Assembly: GCA_031761405.1 (NCBI GenBank)
Contig: JASEVX010000112.1
Span: 124,001 to 188,000, forward strand
Reading direction: 5' to 3'
Origin: Serripes groenlandicus
Taxonomy: Eukaryota; Mollusca; Bivalvia; Cardiida; Cardiidae
Length of the DNA stretch: 64,000 nt
The translations under genes were made by a program, and so were the position numbers. Below, piece by piece: positions 22,724 to 34,775 of the stretch (its first letter is position 1; each line of letters begins with the position of its first letter). The notes under the pieces were generated by a model. That model had not been told where the DNA came from. It saw only the letters and a list, made by a program, of their open reading frames with translations, and ran no database searches.

Positions 22724-23029
22724 AAACGATAAAGCTATCACAAATAAATGTCCTGTGTGTGAGTAGTTTCGGTGAAGACATTACTTAATTTTATACAAAG
22801 CATTATTCATTCTTTCTATTTTGCTGGTTACCCAGACATTTTGGATTGCGAAAATACATTTGCACAAAGATAACACTTATGAAGTACTAAATGACATTTT
22901 CAATTTCACTACATTTTTTATTTTTAATTGTGTTTGTTTGTTTTCTTTGTATTTCACACCGCTTTGAACATCGTGCCATACACGATCAGAAACCTTGACT
23001 AGCATAAAAAAAGCACGAACATATTTTAC
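22724..23029. other. Spacer between MITEs
   Basis: AT-rich DNA with no feature that I can support. Confidence 0.35.
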
Positions 23030-23039
23030 TATTGATCAA

Positions 23040-23251
23040 TTTACCAAAACATATTGTAGTCTTCTTACGACAGACTTGCGACACGTCTAGGCATAACTAT
23101 GTAATACCAATGATAAATGTAAGTATAGTCATTGAATAGAGTTGAAAACATAGTGGTAACAGGAGAAATGTCTCTCTTTTTGCCATCGTATTTTCAAAAG
23201 TGGTCTGCTGAAGAGGCGTAAAAATGCGTCTGTATGTATGAAGTGGTTAAC
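23040..23251. mobile_element. TTAA-ended palindromic MITE copy
   Basis: It has CTTACGACAGACTTGCGACA on the left, GAAAACATAGTGGTAACAGG in the centre, AAAAGTGGTCTGCTGAAGAG on the right, and ends GTGGTTAA. Confidence 0.55.
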
Positions 23252-23267
23252 TGCATCTAATATTGGG

Positions 23268-24300
23268 ATATTTCAACCTTTCAAACAAACTAAAATTCTG
23301 CAGCAGACGACTTTTCAAACACATTAGCAGAACCGTGAACAATTTCTATCAATGAGAGTTCCATTATTTAACAGCAATTTCTATCAGTGAGAGTCCAATT
23401 ATTCAACAGCAATTTCTATCAGTGAGAGTCCCATTATTTAACAGCAATTTCTATCAGTGAGAGTTTCATTATTCAACAGCAATTTCTATCAGTGAGAGTT
23501 TCATTATTCAACAGCAATTTCTATCAGTGAGAGTTCCATTATTCAACAGCAATTTCTATCAGTGAGAGCTCCATTATTCAACAGCAATTTCTATCAGTGA
23601 GAGTTCCATTATTCAACAGCAATTTCTATCAGTGAGAGTTCCATTATTCAACAGCAATTTCTATCAGTGATAGTTTCATTATTCAACAGCAATTTCTATC
23701 AATGACAGTTCCATTATTCAACAACAATTTCTATCAGTGAGAGTTCCATTATTCAATAGCAATTTCTATCAGTGAGAGTCCCATTATTCAACAGCAATTT
23801 CTATCAGTGAGAGTCCCATTATTCAACAACAATTTCTATCAGTGAGAGTTCCATTATTCAGCAACAATTTCTATCAGTGAGAGTCCCATTATTCAATAGC
23901 AATTTCTATCAGTGAGAGTCCCATTATTCAGCAACAATTTCTATCAGTGAGAGTCCCATTATTCAGCAACAATTTCTATCAGTGAGAGTCCCATTATTCA
24001 GCAACAATTTCTATCAGTGAGAGTCCCATTATTCAGCAACAATTTCTATCAGTGAGAGTCCCATTATTCAGCAACAATTTCTATTAGTGAGAGTCCCATT
24101 ATTCAGCAACAATTTCTATCAGTGAGAGTCCCATTATTCAATAGCAATTTCTATCAGCGAGAGTTTCATTATTCAACAGCAATTTCGCGGTTTGCCAATA
24201 TGTTTTCGAATGTCTTCTGCTACAGAGGCATGTTATTGAGCAATTTCTCCTTTCTCAACATTTTTTGGAAAGTCGTCTGCTGCAGAGTTATCAGAGATTG
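23268..24300. mobile_element. MITE copy split by an internal 35-bp minisatellite
   Basis: The left arm (CTGCAGCAGACGACTTTTC, about 23298-23316) and the right arm (TCTTCTGCTACAGAGGCATG at about 24214, and a second CGTCTGCTGCAGAGTTATC at about 24275) of the palindromic MITE family lie on either side of the 35-bp array. The array unit matches MITE interior text (AATTTCTATCAATGAGAGTT, CCATTATT), so the array grew from within the element. Confidence 0.65.
23335..24188. repeat. 35-bp minisatellite, about 24 copies
   Basis: The unit AACAGCAATTTCTATCAGTG + AGAGTTCCATTATTC has a 35-bp period. The left part carries TTCCATT and TTTCATT variants. The right part carries CCCATTATTCAGCAACAATT variants in a homogenised block, which suggests local amplification of sub-variants. 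Confidence 0.93.
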
Positions 24301-24460
24301 ATTGATTGATTGTTTTTGGGTTTAACGCCATTTTCAACAATTTTTCAGTCATATCACGGCGGCAAGTTCACCTTCTCATGCGTTTCCTGGTTTTCCCACA
24401 CCAGTACACCACACTACATACTTTCCAAGCAACTGGCTACTTTTCCACATAGCAGGGGCG
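24287..24460 (-). mobile_element. SINE fragment, reverse orientation, 5'-truncated
   Basis: It starts with the GATTGATTGATTGATTG tail complement, then GGGTTTAACGCC, TCAGTCATATCACGGCGGC and ACCAGTACACCACACTACA. These match the body of the SINEs at 8.0 and 27.6 kb. The tRNA head is missing. Confidence 0.75.
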
Positions 24461-24970
24461 TAGCTCCCTTTAGGCACTGTAGGCACGTGCCTACACATTT
24501 TCTCTAAAAATGCACCAAAATACAGCTGCGGCGATAGACATCTGCGTAAGAAATGGCTAATCTATTTGTCCATGGTGCACACATATATCATTGGTTTAAA
24601 CAGTATTTATTGCATATTTACATGTACATATAAGTATCAATATGGCAGTATATACAAAGGATTTGAAAACAAGCCTTAAAGGCTTATATAAATTCATTTC
24701 CTGACATATATCATTGAAAAGAGTTACCTGTTATCTTGAAAAAAAATTGTAAATAAGAGGGATTCATTTTCCTTATGAGAAAGAACTCAAGACGTTGGAC
24801 AAATTAGTACCCTTTTTTAGCAACCAGTAAGAACTGGGCCTATTTTATTTTTTTTTGGAATACATTTACCTCACTTTCACTTTTAGCGCAAGGTTAAATT
24901 CTCAATAAAACAAAAATGCAATCAGCTAGATACACAAACTGATTTCAAGTAAAAGAAAGCTTTGGGTTTT
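24461..24970. other. Intergenic, no feature recognised
   Basis: This AT-rich spacer holds a TAGGCACTGTAGGCACGTGC word near 24473. Nothing else is supported. Confidence 0.35.
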
Positions 24971-24974
24971 CTAA

Positions 24975-25138
24975 CCGTCTATTTGACTGTGGATATTTTT
25001 ACCATTATTTAAACATAGTTGAATACATTGTTGTAAAAGGAGTAGCTGCTTATTCTGATCAATGTTCTCTTTCGTCATATGTTTTCAAAGGTCATTTGTT
25101 ACATATATGCGTCGGAATGCGTCCACGCGTGGGAAAAT
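24975..25138. mobile_element. TTAA-ended palindromic MITE, diverged copy
   Basis: The central TTGTAAAAGGAGTAGCTGCT and ATGTTCTCTTTCGTCATATG, and the terminal CGTCGGAATGCGTCCACGCG then TGGGAAAA, match the family. The left terminus is unclear. Confidence 0.5.
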
Positions 25139-25234
25139 GTTGGTGTCATGTGTGAAAGATATTCTGGTGAGCACTATCACATAACAACGGATATCACAAC
25201 TCCCGGTCATTTTGGTCTTGTAAGTCACCGTTAT

Positions 25235-26945
25235 TTGTGTATGTATAGATAAACATATAATCTGATACGTATAACAATACATATAATCTGATACGTATAA
25301 CAATACATATAATCTGATACGTATAATGGTACATATAATCTGATACGTATAACAATACATATAATCTGAAACGTATAACAATACATATAATCTGATACGT
25401 ATAACAATACATATAATCTGATACGTATAACAATACATATAATCTGATACGTATAACAATACATATAATCTGATACGTACAACAATACATATAATCTGAT
25501 ACGTACAACAATACATATAATCTGAAACGTATAACAATACATATAATCTGAAACGTATAACAATACATATAATCTGATACGTATAACAATACATATAATC
25601 TGATACGTATAACAATACATATACTATTATACGTATACAAATACTATTATACGTATAACAATACATATAATCTGATACGTATAACAATACATATAATCTG
25701 ATACGTATAACAATACATATAATCTGAAACGTATACAAATACATATAATCTTATACGTATAACAATACATATAATCTGGTACGTATAACAATACATATAA
25801 TCTGGTACTTATAACAATACATATAATCTGGTACTTATAACAATACATATAATCTGATACGTATAACAATACATATAATCTGATACGTATAACAATACAT
25901 ATAATCTGGTACGTATAACAATACATATAATCTGGTACGTATAACAATACATATTATCTGATACGTATAACAATACATATAATCTGATACGTATAACAAT
26001 ACATATAATCTGGTACGTATAACAATACATATAATCTGAAACGTATAAAAATACATATAATCTGAAACGTATAACAATACATATAATCTGAAACGTATAA
26101 CAATACATATAATCTGATACGTATAACAATACATATAATCTGAAACGTATAACAATACATATAATCTGAAACGTATAAAAATACATATAATCTGATACGT
26201 ATAACAATACATATAATCTGAAACGTATAAAAATACATATAATCTGAAACGTATAACAATACATATAATCTGAAACGTATAACAATACATATAATCTGAT
26301 ACGTATAACAATACATATAATCTGAAACGTATAAAAATACATATAATCTGATACGTATAACAATACATATAATCTGAAACGTATAAAAATACATATAATC
26401 TGAAACGTATAACAATACATATAATCTGATACGTATAACAATACATATAATCTGATACGTATAAAAAAAATATAATCTGAAACATATAACAATACATATA
26501 ATCTGAAACGTATAAAAATACATATAATCTGATACGTATAACAATACATATAATCTGATACGTATAACAATACATATAATATGGTACGTATAACAATACA
26601 TATAATATGGTACGTATAACAATACATATAATCTGGTACGTATAACAATACATATAATCTGGTACGTATAACAATACATATAATCTGGTACGTATAACAA
26701 TACATATAATCTGATACGTATAACAATACATATAATCTGATACGTATAACAATACATATAATCTGATACGTATAACAATACATATAATCTGGTACGTACA
26801 ACAATACATATAATCTGATACGTTTAACAATACATATAATCTGGTACGTATAACAATACATATAATCTGATACGTATAACAATACATATACTCTGATACA
26901 TATAACAATGCATATAATCTGGTACGTATAACAATACATATAATC
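25235..26945. repeat. 26-bp minisatellite, about 66 copies
   Basis: The unit ACAATACATATAATCTGATA + CGTATA has a 26-bp period. Variants with GAAACG, GGTACG and GATACG at the same position cluster in blocks, so sub-families have spread locally. Each unit has the palindrome ATACGTAT. All three minus-strand frames are open for long stretches. This follows from a stop-free unit whose length is not a multiple of three, and is not evidence of a gene. Confidence 0.95.
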
Positions 26946-27130
26946 TGTTGGTATGGTGTTTAATGCCGATATCAACAATTGTTATATCACAAGTGCTCTT
27001 TAATAATTGAATTTTTGACCACTTGGTATATCACAAGTATTTGGTCTGACTCGGCCAAGGATCGAACCAGCGATCTTTCGCACCTGAAACAGACCATCTA
27101 CCACATCACCACCGAAACGGTGGCATATAA
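26946..27130 (-). mobile_element. tRNA-derived SINE, second family, reverse orientation
   Basis: On the minus strand it begins at a GCCACCGTTTCGGTGGTGAT head with an A-box-like GTGATGTGGTAGATGG and a B-box-like GGTTCGATCC. It then runs into a body ending near the array border. The head differs from the 8.0-kb family. Confidence 0.65.
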
Positions 27131-27284
27131 ACTCGACAGACTTTGATGTGTCTAGCTTCAAAAATGAACATGGAATCAAACATAGACATGAGTTATATTT
27201 AATTGTATGCAATACTAATTAGTTTAGTACTATCAAATAGAATATAAGCTGATCTATGGAAACGAATTGTATTCGTGCTGTATG
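27131..27284. other. Spacer
   Basis: AT-rich, no feature that I can support. Confidence 0.3.
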
Positions 27285-27465
27285 TGAGCCGTTCCACGAG
27301 AAAACCAACCTTGTGGACGCTGTGTAAAGTATCGACCCGGATTAGCCTAAGCATTCAGCACAGGCTAACCTTGATTAATCAGCGCGGACTACGCAGGCTG
27401 ATCTGGTCAATATATTACGCAGAGGTCATAATGTTGGTCTTCTCATGGGACGACTCATATCGCAT
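27285..27465. mobile_element. GC-rich hairpin MITE, full copy
   Basis: The left arm GAGCCGTTCCACGAGAAAAC and the AAAGTATCGACCCGG that follows are the imperfect reverse complement of the right arm, which ends TCATGGGACGACTCATAT. They enclose GATCAGC- and CGCGGAC-type inverted words. Half copies occur at 34672-34775, 43800-43922 and 49190-49295. Confidence 0.7.
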
Positions 27466-27504
27466 GTTCGTATATCCGATTTGCCAAGAGTCGTGGTTTC
27501 ACTG

Positions 27505-27838
27505 ATTGCTTGATTTATTGATTGATTATTGATTGATTATTGATTGATTATTTGGGTTTTAAAGCCAGTTCTTAACATTATTTCAGTCATACCACGACGG
27601 CAGTTCAACTTTTCATGTGTTTCATGGCTTACTCACACCAGTACACCACACTAGTATTTCTAAGCCACTGGCTGCTTTACCACATAGACTGTTACAGTCC
27701 TATTTGTGGGAATGAATGAGACGTATCGCATTGATGTTTGCTAAGCTTCGGACAGAATGTTGGCCGGATTGTGGTTCGATCTCACAACGCCTGGACTGAC
27801 ATCTCGCGTCATTTCCGACGGAGCCACCGGGGCTCGGG
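27505..27838 (-). mobile_element. tRNA-derived SINE, nearly full, reverse orientation
   Basis: The left edge has repeated TTGATTGATTA (the 3' tail in reverse), then GGGTTTTAAAGCCAG, TCAGTCATACCACGACGGC and ACCAGTACACCACACTAG. The right end is the tRNA-like head (ACGGAGCCACCGGGGCTCGG) in reverse. It is the same family as at 8005-8284. Confidence 0.82.
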
Positions 27839-27989
27839 AGGTTGTTATTGGTAAATGAGAAGCCAAAGAGTATATAATGTGTGTAACTAGTAACTAGAGA
27901 CAGAGTCAGTGTTTTTTTTTTTATCTTGTTACATGTGTAACCATTGTTGTACAAGCCATCTTGTTTAATATTACATACTCATGATACAT

Positions 27990-28193
27990 CTGTATTAGAC
28001 AGACGACGTTGAAAACATCAACGCAACAAATATATTAAAAACCTCCAATACTGAAAGTTGCATTATTGACTTGAAAACATTGTGGCAAAAGAACAAATTT
28101 CTCATTGTGAGCAATATCTCCTTTTGTCACAATGTTTTTCAGAATTTATTTGCTGTGGCCCGAGAAAGGCGTCTATATGTGGGAAAGGATTAA
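27990..28193. mobile_element. TTAA-ended palindromic MITE copy
   Basis: It shows AGACAGACGACGTTGAAAAC, a well-kept core (CATTGTGGCAAAAGAACAAA then GAGCAATATCTCCTTTTGTC), GGCGTCTATATGTGGGAAAG and GATTAA at the end. Confidence 0.65.
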
Positions 28194-28464
28194 CACCTTG
28201 TATTGATAAGCATAACGTCACACAAAAATGAACCTTCATAGAAGTTTTGAAATGAATATCAATTACGATGAGATTGGAAATTTGTAATTAATAATTGTTG
28301 GTAATAATTGTTTCCAGGATAATTCTACGGCTACACTGAGAACAACCTGGCCAAACTACGCACACACCAGATGTGAGTTAACTGTCGTGCGTGTACGAAG
28401 AATTCAGAAATGTGTTTCTTTACAAATACAATTTAGATTCTGCGCATTACTATGGTTCACCGGG

Positions 28465-31400
28465 ATTGATATGGAGTGCGTGCTTGAAAATGACTGATAT
28501 GAAACTCGAACTTCTCACTGACATTGACATGGAGTGCGTGCTCGAAAATGATTGATATGAAACTCGAACTTCTCACTGACATTGATATGGAGTGCGTGCT
28601 TGAAAATGACTGATATGAAACTCGAACTTCTCACTGACATTGACATGGAGTGCGTGCTTGAAAATAACTGTTATGAAACTCGAACTTCTCACTGACATTG
28701 ATATGGAGTGCGTGCTTGAAAATGACTGATATGACACTCGAACTTCTCACTGACATTGACATGGAGTGCGTGCTTCAAAATGACTGATATGAAACTCGAA
28801 CTTCTCACTGACATTGACATGGAGTGCGTGCTTGAAAATGACTGATATGAAACTCGACATTCTCACTGACATTGACATGGAGTGCGTGCTTATAAATGAC
28901 TGATATGAAACTTGACATTTTTACTGACATTGATATGGAGTGCGTGCTTAAAAATGACTGATATGAAACTCGAACTTCTCACTGACATTGACATGGAGTG
29001 CGTGCTTAAAAATGACTGATATGAAACTCGACCTTTTCACTGACATTGATATGGAGTGCGTGCTTAAAAATGACTGATATGAAACTCGAACTTCTCATTG
29101 ACATTGACATGGAGTGCGTGCTTAAAAATGACTGATATGAAACTCGACCTTTTCACTGATATTGATATGGAGTGCGTGCTTAAAAATGACTGATATGAAA
29201 CTCGACCTTCTCACTGACATTGCCATGGAGTGCGTGCTTAAAAATGACTGATATGAAACTCGACCTTCTCACTAACATTGACATGGATTGCGTGCTTGAA
29301 AATGACTGATATGAAACTCGACCTTCTCACTGACATTGACATGGAGTGCGTGCTTAAAAATGACTGTTATGAAACTCGACCTTTTCACTGACATTGATAT
29401 GGAATGCGTGCTTAAAAATGACTGATATGACACTCGAACTTCTCACTGACATTGACATGTAGTGCGTGCTTGAAAATGACTGATATGAAACTCGACCTTC
29501 TCACTGACATTGACATGGAGTGCGTGCTTGAAAATAACTGATATGAAACTCGAACTTCTCAGTGACATTGATATGGAGTGCGTGCTTGAAAATGACTGAT
29601 ATGACACTCGAACTTCACTGATATGAAACTCGAACTTCTCACTGACATTGATATGGAGTGAGTGCTTGAAAATGACTGATATGAAACTCGATCTTCTCAC
29701 TGACATCGATATGGAGTGCGTGCTTAAAAATGACTGATATGAAACTCGACCTTCTCACTGACATTGACATGGAGTGCGTGCTTAAATATGACTGATATGA
29801 AACTCGACATTTTCACTGACATTGACATGGAGTGCGTGCTTAAAAATGACTGATATGAAACTCGACCTTTTCACTGACATTGACATGGAGTGCGTGCTTG
29901 AAAATGACTGATATGAAACTCGACCTTCTCACTGACATTGACATGGAGTGCGTGCTTAAAAATGACTGATATGAAACTCGATCTTTTCACTGACATTGAT
30001 ATGGATTGCGTGCTTAAAAATGACTGATATGAAACTCGACCTTCTCACTGACATTGACATTGAATGCGTGCTTAAAAATGACTGATATGAAACTCGACCT
30101 TTTCACTGACATTGATATGGAGTGCGTGCTTGAAAATGACTGATATGAAACTCGAACTTCATACTGACATTGACATGGAGTGCGTGCTTAAAAATGACTG
30201 ATATGAAACTCGACCTTCTCACTGACATTGATATGGAGTGCGTGCTTAAAAATGACTGATATGAAACTCGACCTTCTCACTGACATTGACATTGAGTGCG
30301 TGCTTAAAAATGACTGTTATGAAACTCGACCTTTTCACTGACATTGATATGGAGTGCGTGCTTAAAAATGACTGATATGACACTCGAACTTCTCACTGAC
30401 ATTGACATGGAGTGCGTGCTTCAAAATGACTGATATGAAACTCGACCTTTTCACTGACATTGATATGGAGTGCGTGCTTAAAAATGACTGATATGAAACT
30501 CGAACTTCTCACTGACATTGAGATGGAGTGCGTGCTTGAAAATGACTGATATGAAACTCGAACTTTTCACTGACATTGATATGGAGTGCGTGCTTAAAAA
30601 TGACTGATATGAAACTCGACTTTTTCACTGACATTGATATGGAGTGCGTGCTTAAAAATGACTGATATGAAACTCGAACTTCTCACTGACATTGATATGG
30701 AGTGCGTGCTTAAAAATGACTGATATGAAACTCGAACTTCTCACTGACATTGACATGGAGTGCGTGCTTAAAAATGACTGATATGAAACTCGACCTTCTC
30801 ACTGACATTGACATAGAGTGCGTGCTTGAAAATGACTGATATGAAACTCGACCTTCTCACTGACATTGACATGGAGTGCGTGCTAAAAAATGACTGATGA
30901 CTTTTCGCTGACATTGACATGGAGTGCGTGCTTAAAAATGACTGATATGAAACTCGAACTTCTTACTGACATTGACATTGAGTGCGTGCTTAAAAATGAC
31001 TGATATGAAACTCGACCTTTTCACTGACATTGATATGGAGTGCGTGCTTAAAAATGACTGATATGAAACTCGAACTTCTCACTGACATTGATATGGAGTG
31101 CGTGCTTGAAAATGACTGATATGAAACCCGAACTTCTCACTGACATTGCCATGGAGTGCGTGCTTAAAAATGACTGATATGAAACTCGACCTTCTCACTG
31201 ACATTGACATGGAGTGCGTGCTTGAAAATGACTGATATGAAACTCGACCTTCTCACTGACATTGACATGGAGTGCGTGCTTAAGAATGACGGATATGAAA
31301 CTTGACCTTTTCACTGACATTGATATGGAGTGCGTTCTTAAAAATGACTGATATGAAACTCGAACTTCTCACTGACATTGACATGGAGTGCGTTCTTAAA

Positions 31401-32901
31401 AATGACTGATATGAAACTCGACCTTTTCACTGACATTGCTATGAAGTGCGTGCTTAAAAATGACTGATATGAAACTTGAACTTCTCACTGACATTGACAT
31501 GGAGTGCGTGCTTGAAAATGACTTATATGAAACTCGTACCTTTCACTGACATTGACATGGAGTGCGTGCTTGAAAATGACTGATATGAAACTCGAACTTT
31601 TCACTGACATTGACATGGAGTGCGTGCTTAAAAATTACTGATATGAAACTCGAACTTCTCACTGACATTGACATGGAGTGCGTGCTTGAAAATGACTGAT
31701 ATGAAACTCGAACTTCTCGCTGACATTGACATTGAGTGCGTGCTTGAAAATGACTGATATGAAACTCGAACTTTTCACTGACATTGACATGGAGTGCGTG
31801 CTTGAAAATGACTGATATGAAACTCGAATTTTTCACTGACATTGACATAGAGTGCGTGCTTGAAAATGACTGATATGAAACTCGACCTTTTCACTGACAT
31901 TGACATGGAGTGCGTGCTTAAAGATGACTGATATGAAACTCGATTTTTTTCACTGATATTGACATGGAGTGCGTGCTTGAAAATGACTGATATGAAACTC
32001 GAATTTTTCACTGACATTGATATGGAGTGCGTGTTTAAAAATGACTGATATGAAACTCGAACTTCTCACTGACATTGACATGGAGTGCGTGCTTGAAAAT
32101 GACTGATATGAAACTCGAACTTTTCACTGACATTGACATGGAGTGCGTGCTTGAAAATGACTGATATGAAACTCGAACTTTTCACTGACATTGACATTGA
32201 GTGCGTGCTTGAAAATGACTGATATTAAACTCGACCTTTTCACTGACATTGACATAGAGTGCGTGCTTGAAAATGACTGATATGAAACTCGAACTTTTCA
32301 CTGACATTGACATGGAGTTCGTGTTTGATAATGCCTGATATGAAACTCGAACTTTTCACTGACATTGCCATGGAGTGCGTGCTTGAAAATGACTGATATG
32401 AAACTCGACCTTTTCACTGACATTGACATGGAGTGCGTGCTTGAAAATGACTGGTATGAAACTCGACCTTTTCACTGACACTGACATCGAGTGCGTGCTT
32501 GAAAATGACTGATATTAAACTCGACCTTTTCACTGACATTGATATGGAGTGCGTGCTTGAAAATGACTGATATGAAAATCGACATTTTCACTGACATTAA
32601 CATGGAGTGCGTGCTTGAAAATGACTGATATGAAACTCGACCTTTTCACTGACATTGACATGGAGTGCGTGCTTGAAAATGACTGATATGAAACTCGATT
32701 TTTTTTTTCACTGATATTGACATGGAGTGCGTGCTTGAAAATGACTGATATGAAACTCGAATTTTTCACTGACATTGACAAGGAGTGCGTGTTTGAAAAT
32801 GCCTGATATGAAACTCGAACTTCTCACTGACATTGACATGGAATGCGTGCTTGAATAGAATGATATGAAACTCGATTTTTTTTTTCACTGACATTGACAT
32901 G
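28465..32901. repeat. 58-bp minisatellite, about 76 copies, inside the polymerase relic
   Basis: The unit ATGGAGTGCGTGCTTGAAAA + TGACTGATATGAAACTCGAA + CTTCTCACTGACATTGAC has a 58-bp period, with a few short units (for example near 29615 and 30895). The right edge passes directly into the polymerase text at CATTGACATGGTATTGTTC. Copy B has CATTGACATGG at the same site without any array. T-tract length variants mark the right end. Confidence 0.95.
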
Positions 32902-33077
32902 GTATTGTTCATTGAAAGGGCTGTGAGAGGTGATGTGTCACAAGTATCAAACATATTCAAAACAGCTAACAACCCCTATTTGAAAGAGTATGATAACACC
33001 AAACCAACTTCCTATTTGTGTTACGAAGACGCTAACAATTGATATGGGTGGGCCATGCACAACTACCTCCATTTCTG

Positions 33078-33269
33078 ACGCAGCAGACGGCTATTTGAAA
33101 ACAAAGTGAAAAAGAAGAAATTGCACAAAACGTGCAATTTCTCCTTTTGACACAATGTTTTCCACTTTAAGTCATAGGTTATCCATTCAATTATAGAGAT
33201 TTTCTATGTTTTGACAAAATACGTTCAAAGTCGTCTGCTGCATATTTGTCGTATAAAGGAAAGGATTAA
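33078..33269. mobile_element. MITE copy in reverse orientation, present only in copy A
   Basis: It has ACGCAGCAGACGGCTATTTG, the core AGAAATTGCACAAAACGTGC, TTTCTCCTTTTGACACAATG, then AAAGTCGTCTGCTGCATATT and AAGGAAAGGATTAA. The AT-rich half lies on the right, the opposite of the 33788 copy. Copy B at about 45265-45290 reads straight through this point. Confidence 0.7.
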
Positions 33270-33787
33270 GCTGACATGCAATGGTTGAATGAATGTGAAA
33301 TCAATCATATTGATATTCGATCTATCCAAGAAAACAATAATACCGGATATGTCCTTGAAATTTCGTTAGAGTCCCCCGCACCACTGCATGACCTTACGAA
33401 CGACTACCCGCTTTGCCTCGAGAAAAATGTATGTGGATGATATAGAGTTGTCTCCTTGTTCTAAAGCTACACAGTACAGAACATAGACGCGATTTCTATC
33501 CCAAACGAACCAAATGGGAGAAATTGATATTGAACTTAAATGTCAAAGACAATTAATTTGTGCATTACCGCGCTCTACAATTATATCTTCAACTGGGTAA
33601 GAAATTAAAACGAGTCCATAGAGTTCTACAATTCAAACAACAACCATATCTAACAGCTTACGTCGACTGAAAGCAGGCGAAACAGAGTTCGAGAAAGATT
33701 TCTACACAATACTCAACTGTTCTATATTTGGTAGGTTAACTGAAATAATCTTAAACCAAATATTACAGTCTTACAAAATGTTCTTCT

Positions 33788-33994
33788 TTAACCCTTTCCC
33801 TCCTACGACAATTCTGCAGCAGACGGCTTTGAACATACTTTGTCCAAAAAAAAAAGTAAATCTTAATAATTGAATTGATGACCTATGATTAAAAGTGAAA
33901 AACATTGTGTCATTCTTCTTTCGTCACTATATGTTTTCTAAAGGCCGTCTGCTGCATAGGCGTCAGAAAGCGTCTATATGAAGGAAAGGGTTAA
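33788..33994. mobile_element. MITE copy shared by A and B
   Basis: TTAA at 33788-33791 and 33991-33994 encloses CCCTTTCCCTCCTACGAC, GCAGCAGACGGCTTTG and, on the right, CCGTCTGCTGCATAGGCGTC and GAAGGAAAGGG. The counterpart in copy B (45832-46049) sits at the same polymerase position, so the insertion predates the duplication. Confidence 0.75.
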
Positions 33995-34604
33995 CTATCA
34001 CTACTATCATATTAAATGAGAAAGATAACTCTATTAACCTTAACCCAAATATAACAGTAGTATAAGTTGTTTCCCTTTAACCACTTGTAGCGTATTACTC
34101 TAGGAACAGTATAATTAATACGACACTATTATGAGTTTAACAATGAATTTCAGTGTTTTCAGGGAAGACGCTTCAGAAGTTTCGAAAATACGTAGATGTC
34201 AAACAAGATACTACGAAAATATACCGCGAGGCCTACATTTCAACGTACGACAATTTTCAAAGAAGACTTGGTTGATGTTGAATGCAGTTATACTAAAGTC
34301 AACTTTGTTCAACCAATCTATTGTGGAATGGTTATTCTTGATTTGGCCAAATATTGTATGTACAACTATTTCTATATATATTTAAAAGCCTAAATATCAA
34401 GACAGTTTAACATTGTTGGCCACAGACACTGACAGTTTCAAGTATTTTGTGGAGGCGGAGGACGTGAACACAGATATTTGTAGAAATTCACATATGTTTG
34501 ATACATCCAACTACCCTACTTATGATAAACAATAAAGAAGTGAATAAAAACGTTGTAAAGGTATTTCACACCCTGTAATGAAAAAAAAGAACGTTTACAT
34601 AAAT

Positions 34605-34665
34605 ATTACAAAGACACGCTTTTGCATAGTACCCAAACCAGATCGATAATGAAGGGATTACAAAG
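34605..34665. repeat. Unexpanded 52-bp unit flanked by 9-bp direct repeats
   Basis: ATTACAAAG occurs at 34605-34613 and 34657-34665, exactly 52 bp apart. They bracket one copy of the unit that makes the 46687-49181 array in copy B. This looks like the progenitor arrangement. Confidence 0.85.
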
Positions 34666-34671
34666 TGATCA

Positions 34672-34775
34672 TCATATGAGCCGTCCCACGAGAAAACAAA
34701 CAATGTGGACTCTGCGTAAAGTATCGACCCGGATCAGCCTAGGCATGCCACGCAGGCTTATCCGGATCGACAGTT
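34672..34775. mobile_element. GC-rich hairpin MITE, left-half copy
   Basis: ATGAGCCGTCCCACGAGAAA and AAAGTATCGACCCGGATCAG match the left arm of the element at 27285-27465. The right arm is missing. The equivalent in copy B is at 49190-49295. Confidence 0.6.

Larger units (their letters stand above)
28369..34600 (+). pseudogene. Polinton/Maverick-type DNA polymerase B relic, copy A
   Basis: The relic holds fragments of a viral/organellar-type (protein-primed) family B polymerase, as carried by Polintons. A short stub at 28369-28428 matches the exonuclease-motif region of copy B (GATGTGAGTT, then CTGTCGTGCGTG). After the 58-bp array it resumes at about 32902. The nucleotide-binding block includes YEDANN, a stop, then YGWAM. 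Further on there are LNCSIFGRLTE (motif B region) and TDTDSF near 34425 (motif C). It is broken by stops, by two MITEs and by the array, so it is dead. It continues into the single 52-bp unit at 34605. Confidence 0.8.

Noticed and set aside
23335..24188. CRISPR-like regular repeat
   Set aside because: There are no unique spacers between repeats; this is a eukaryotic minisatellite. The same holds for the other arrays.
25085..26978. Long overlapping minus-strand ORFs (up to 389 residues)
   Set aside because: They come from a stop-free 26-bp unit whose length is not a multiple of three, so every minus frame cycles through all three phases and stays open. The sequences are repetitive, with no domain.
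28465..32972. Minus-strand ORFs with SFISVIFKHALHVNVSEK repeats
   Set aside because: They translate the 58-bp minisatellite and are interrupted irregularly.
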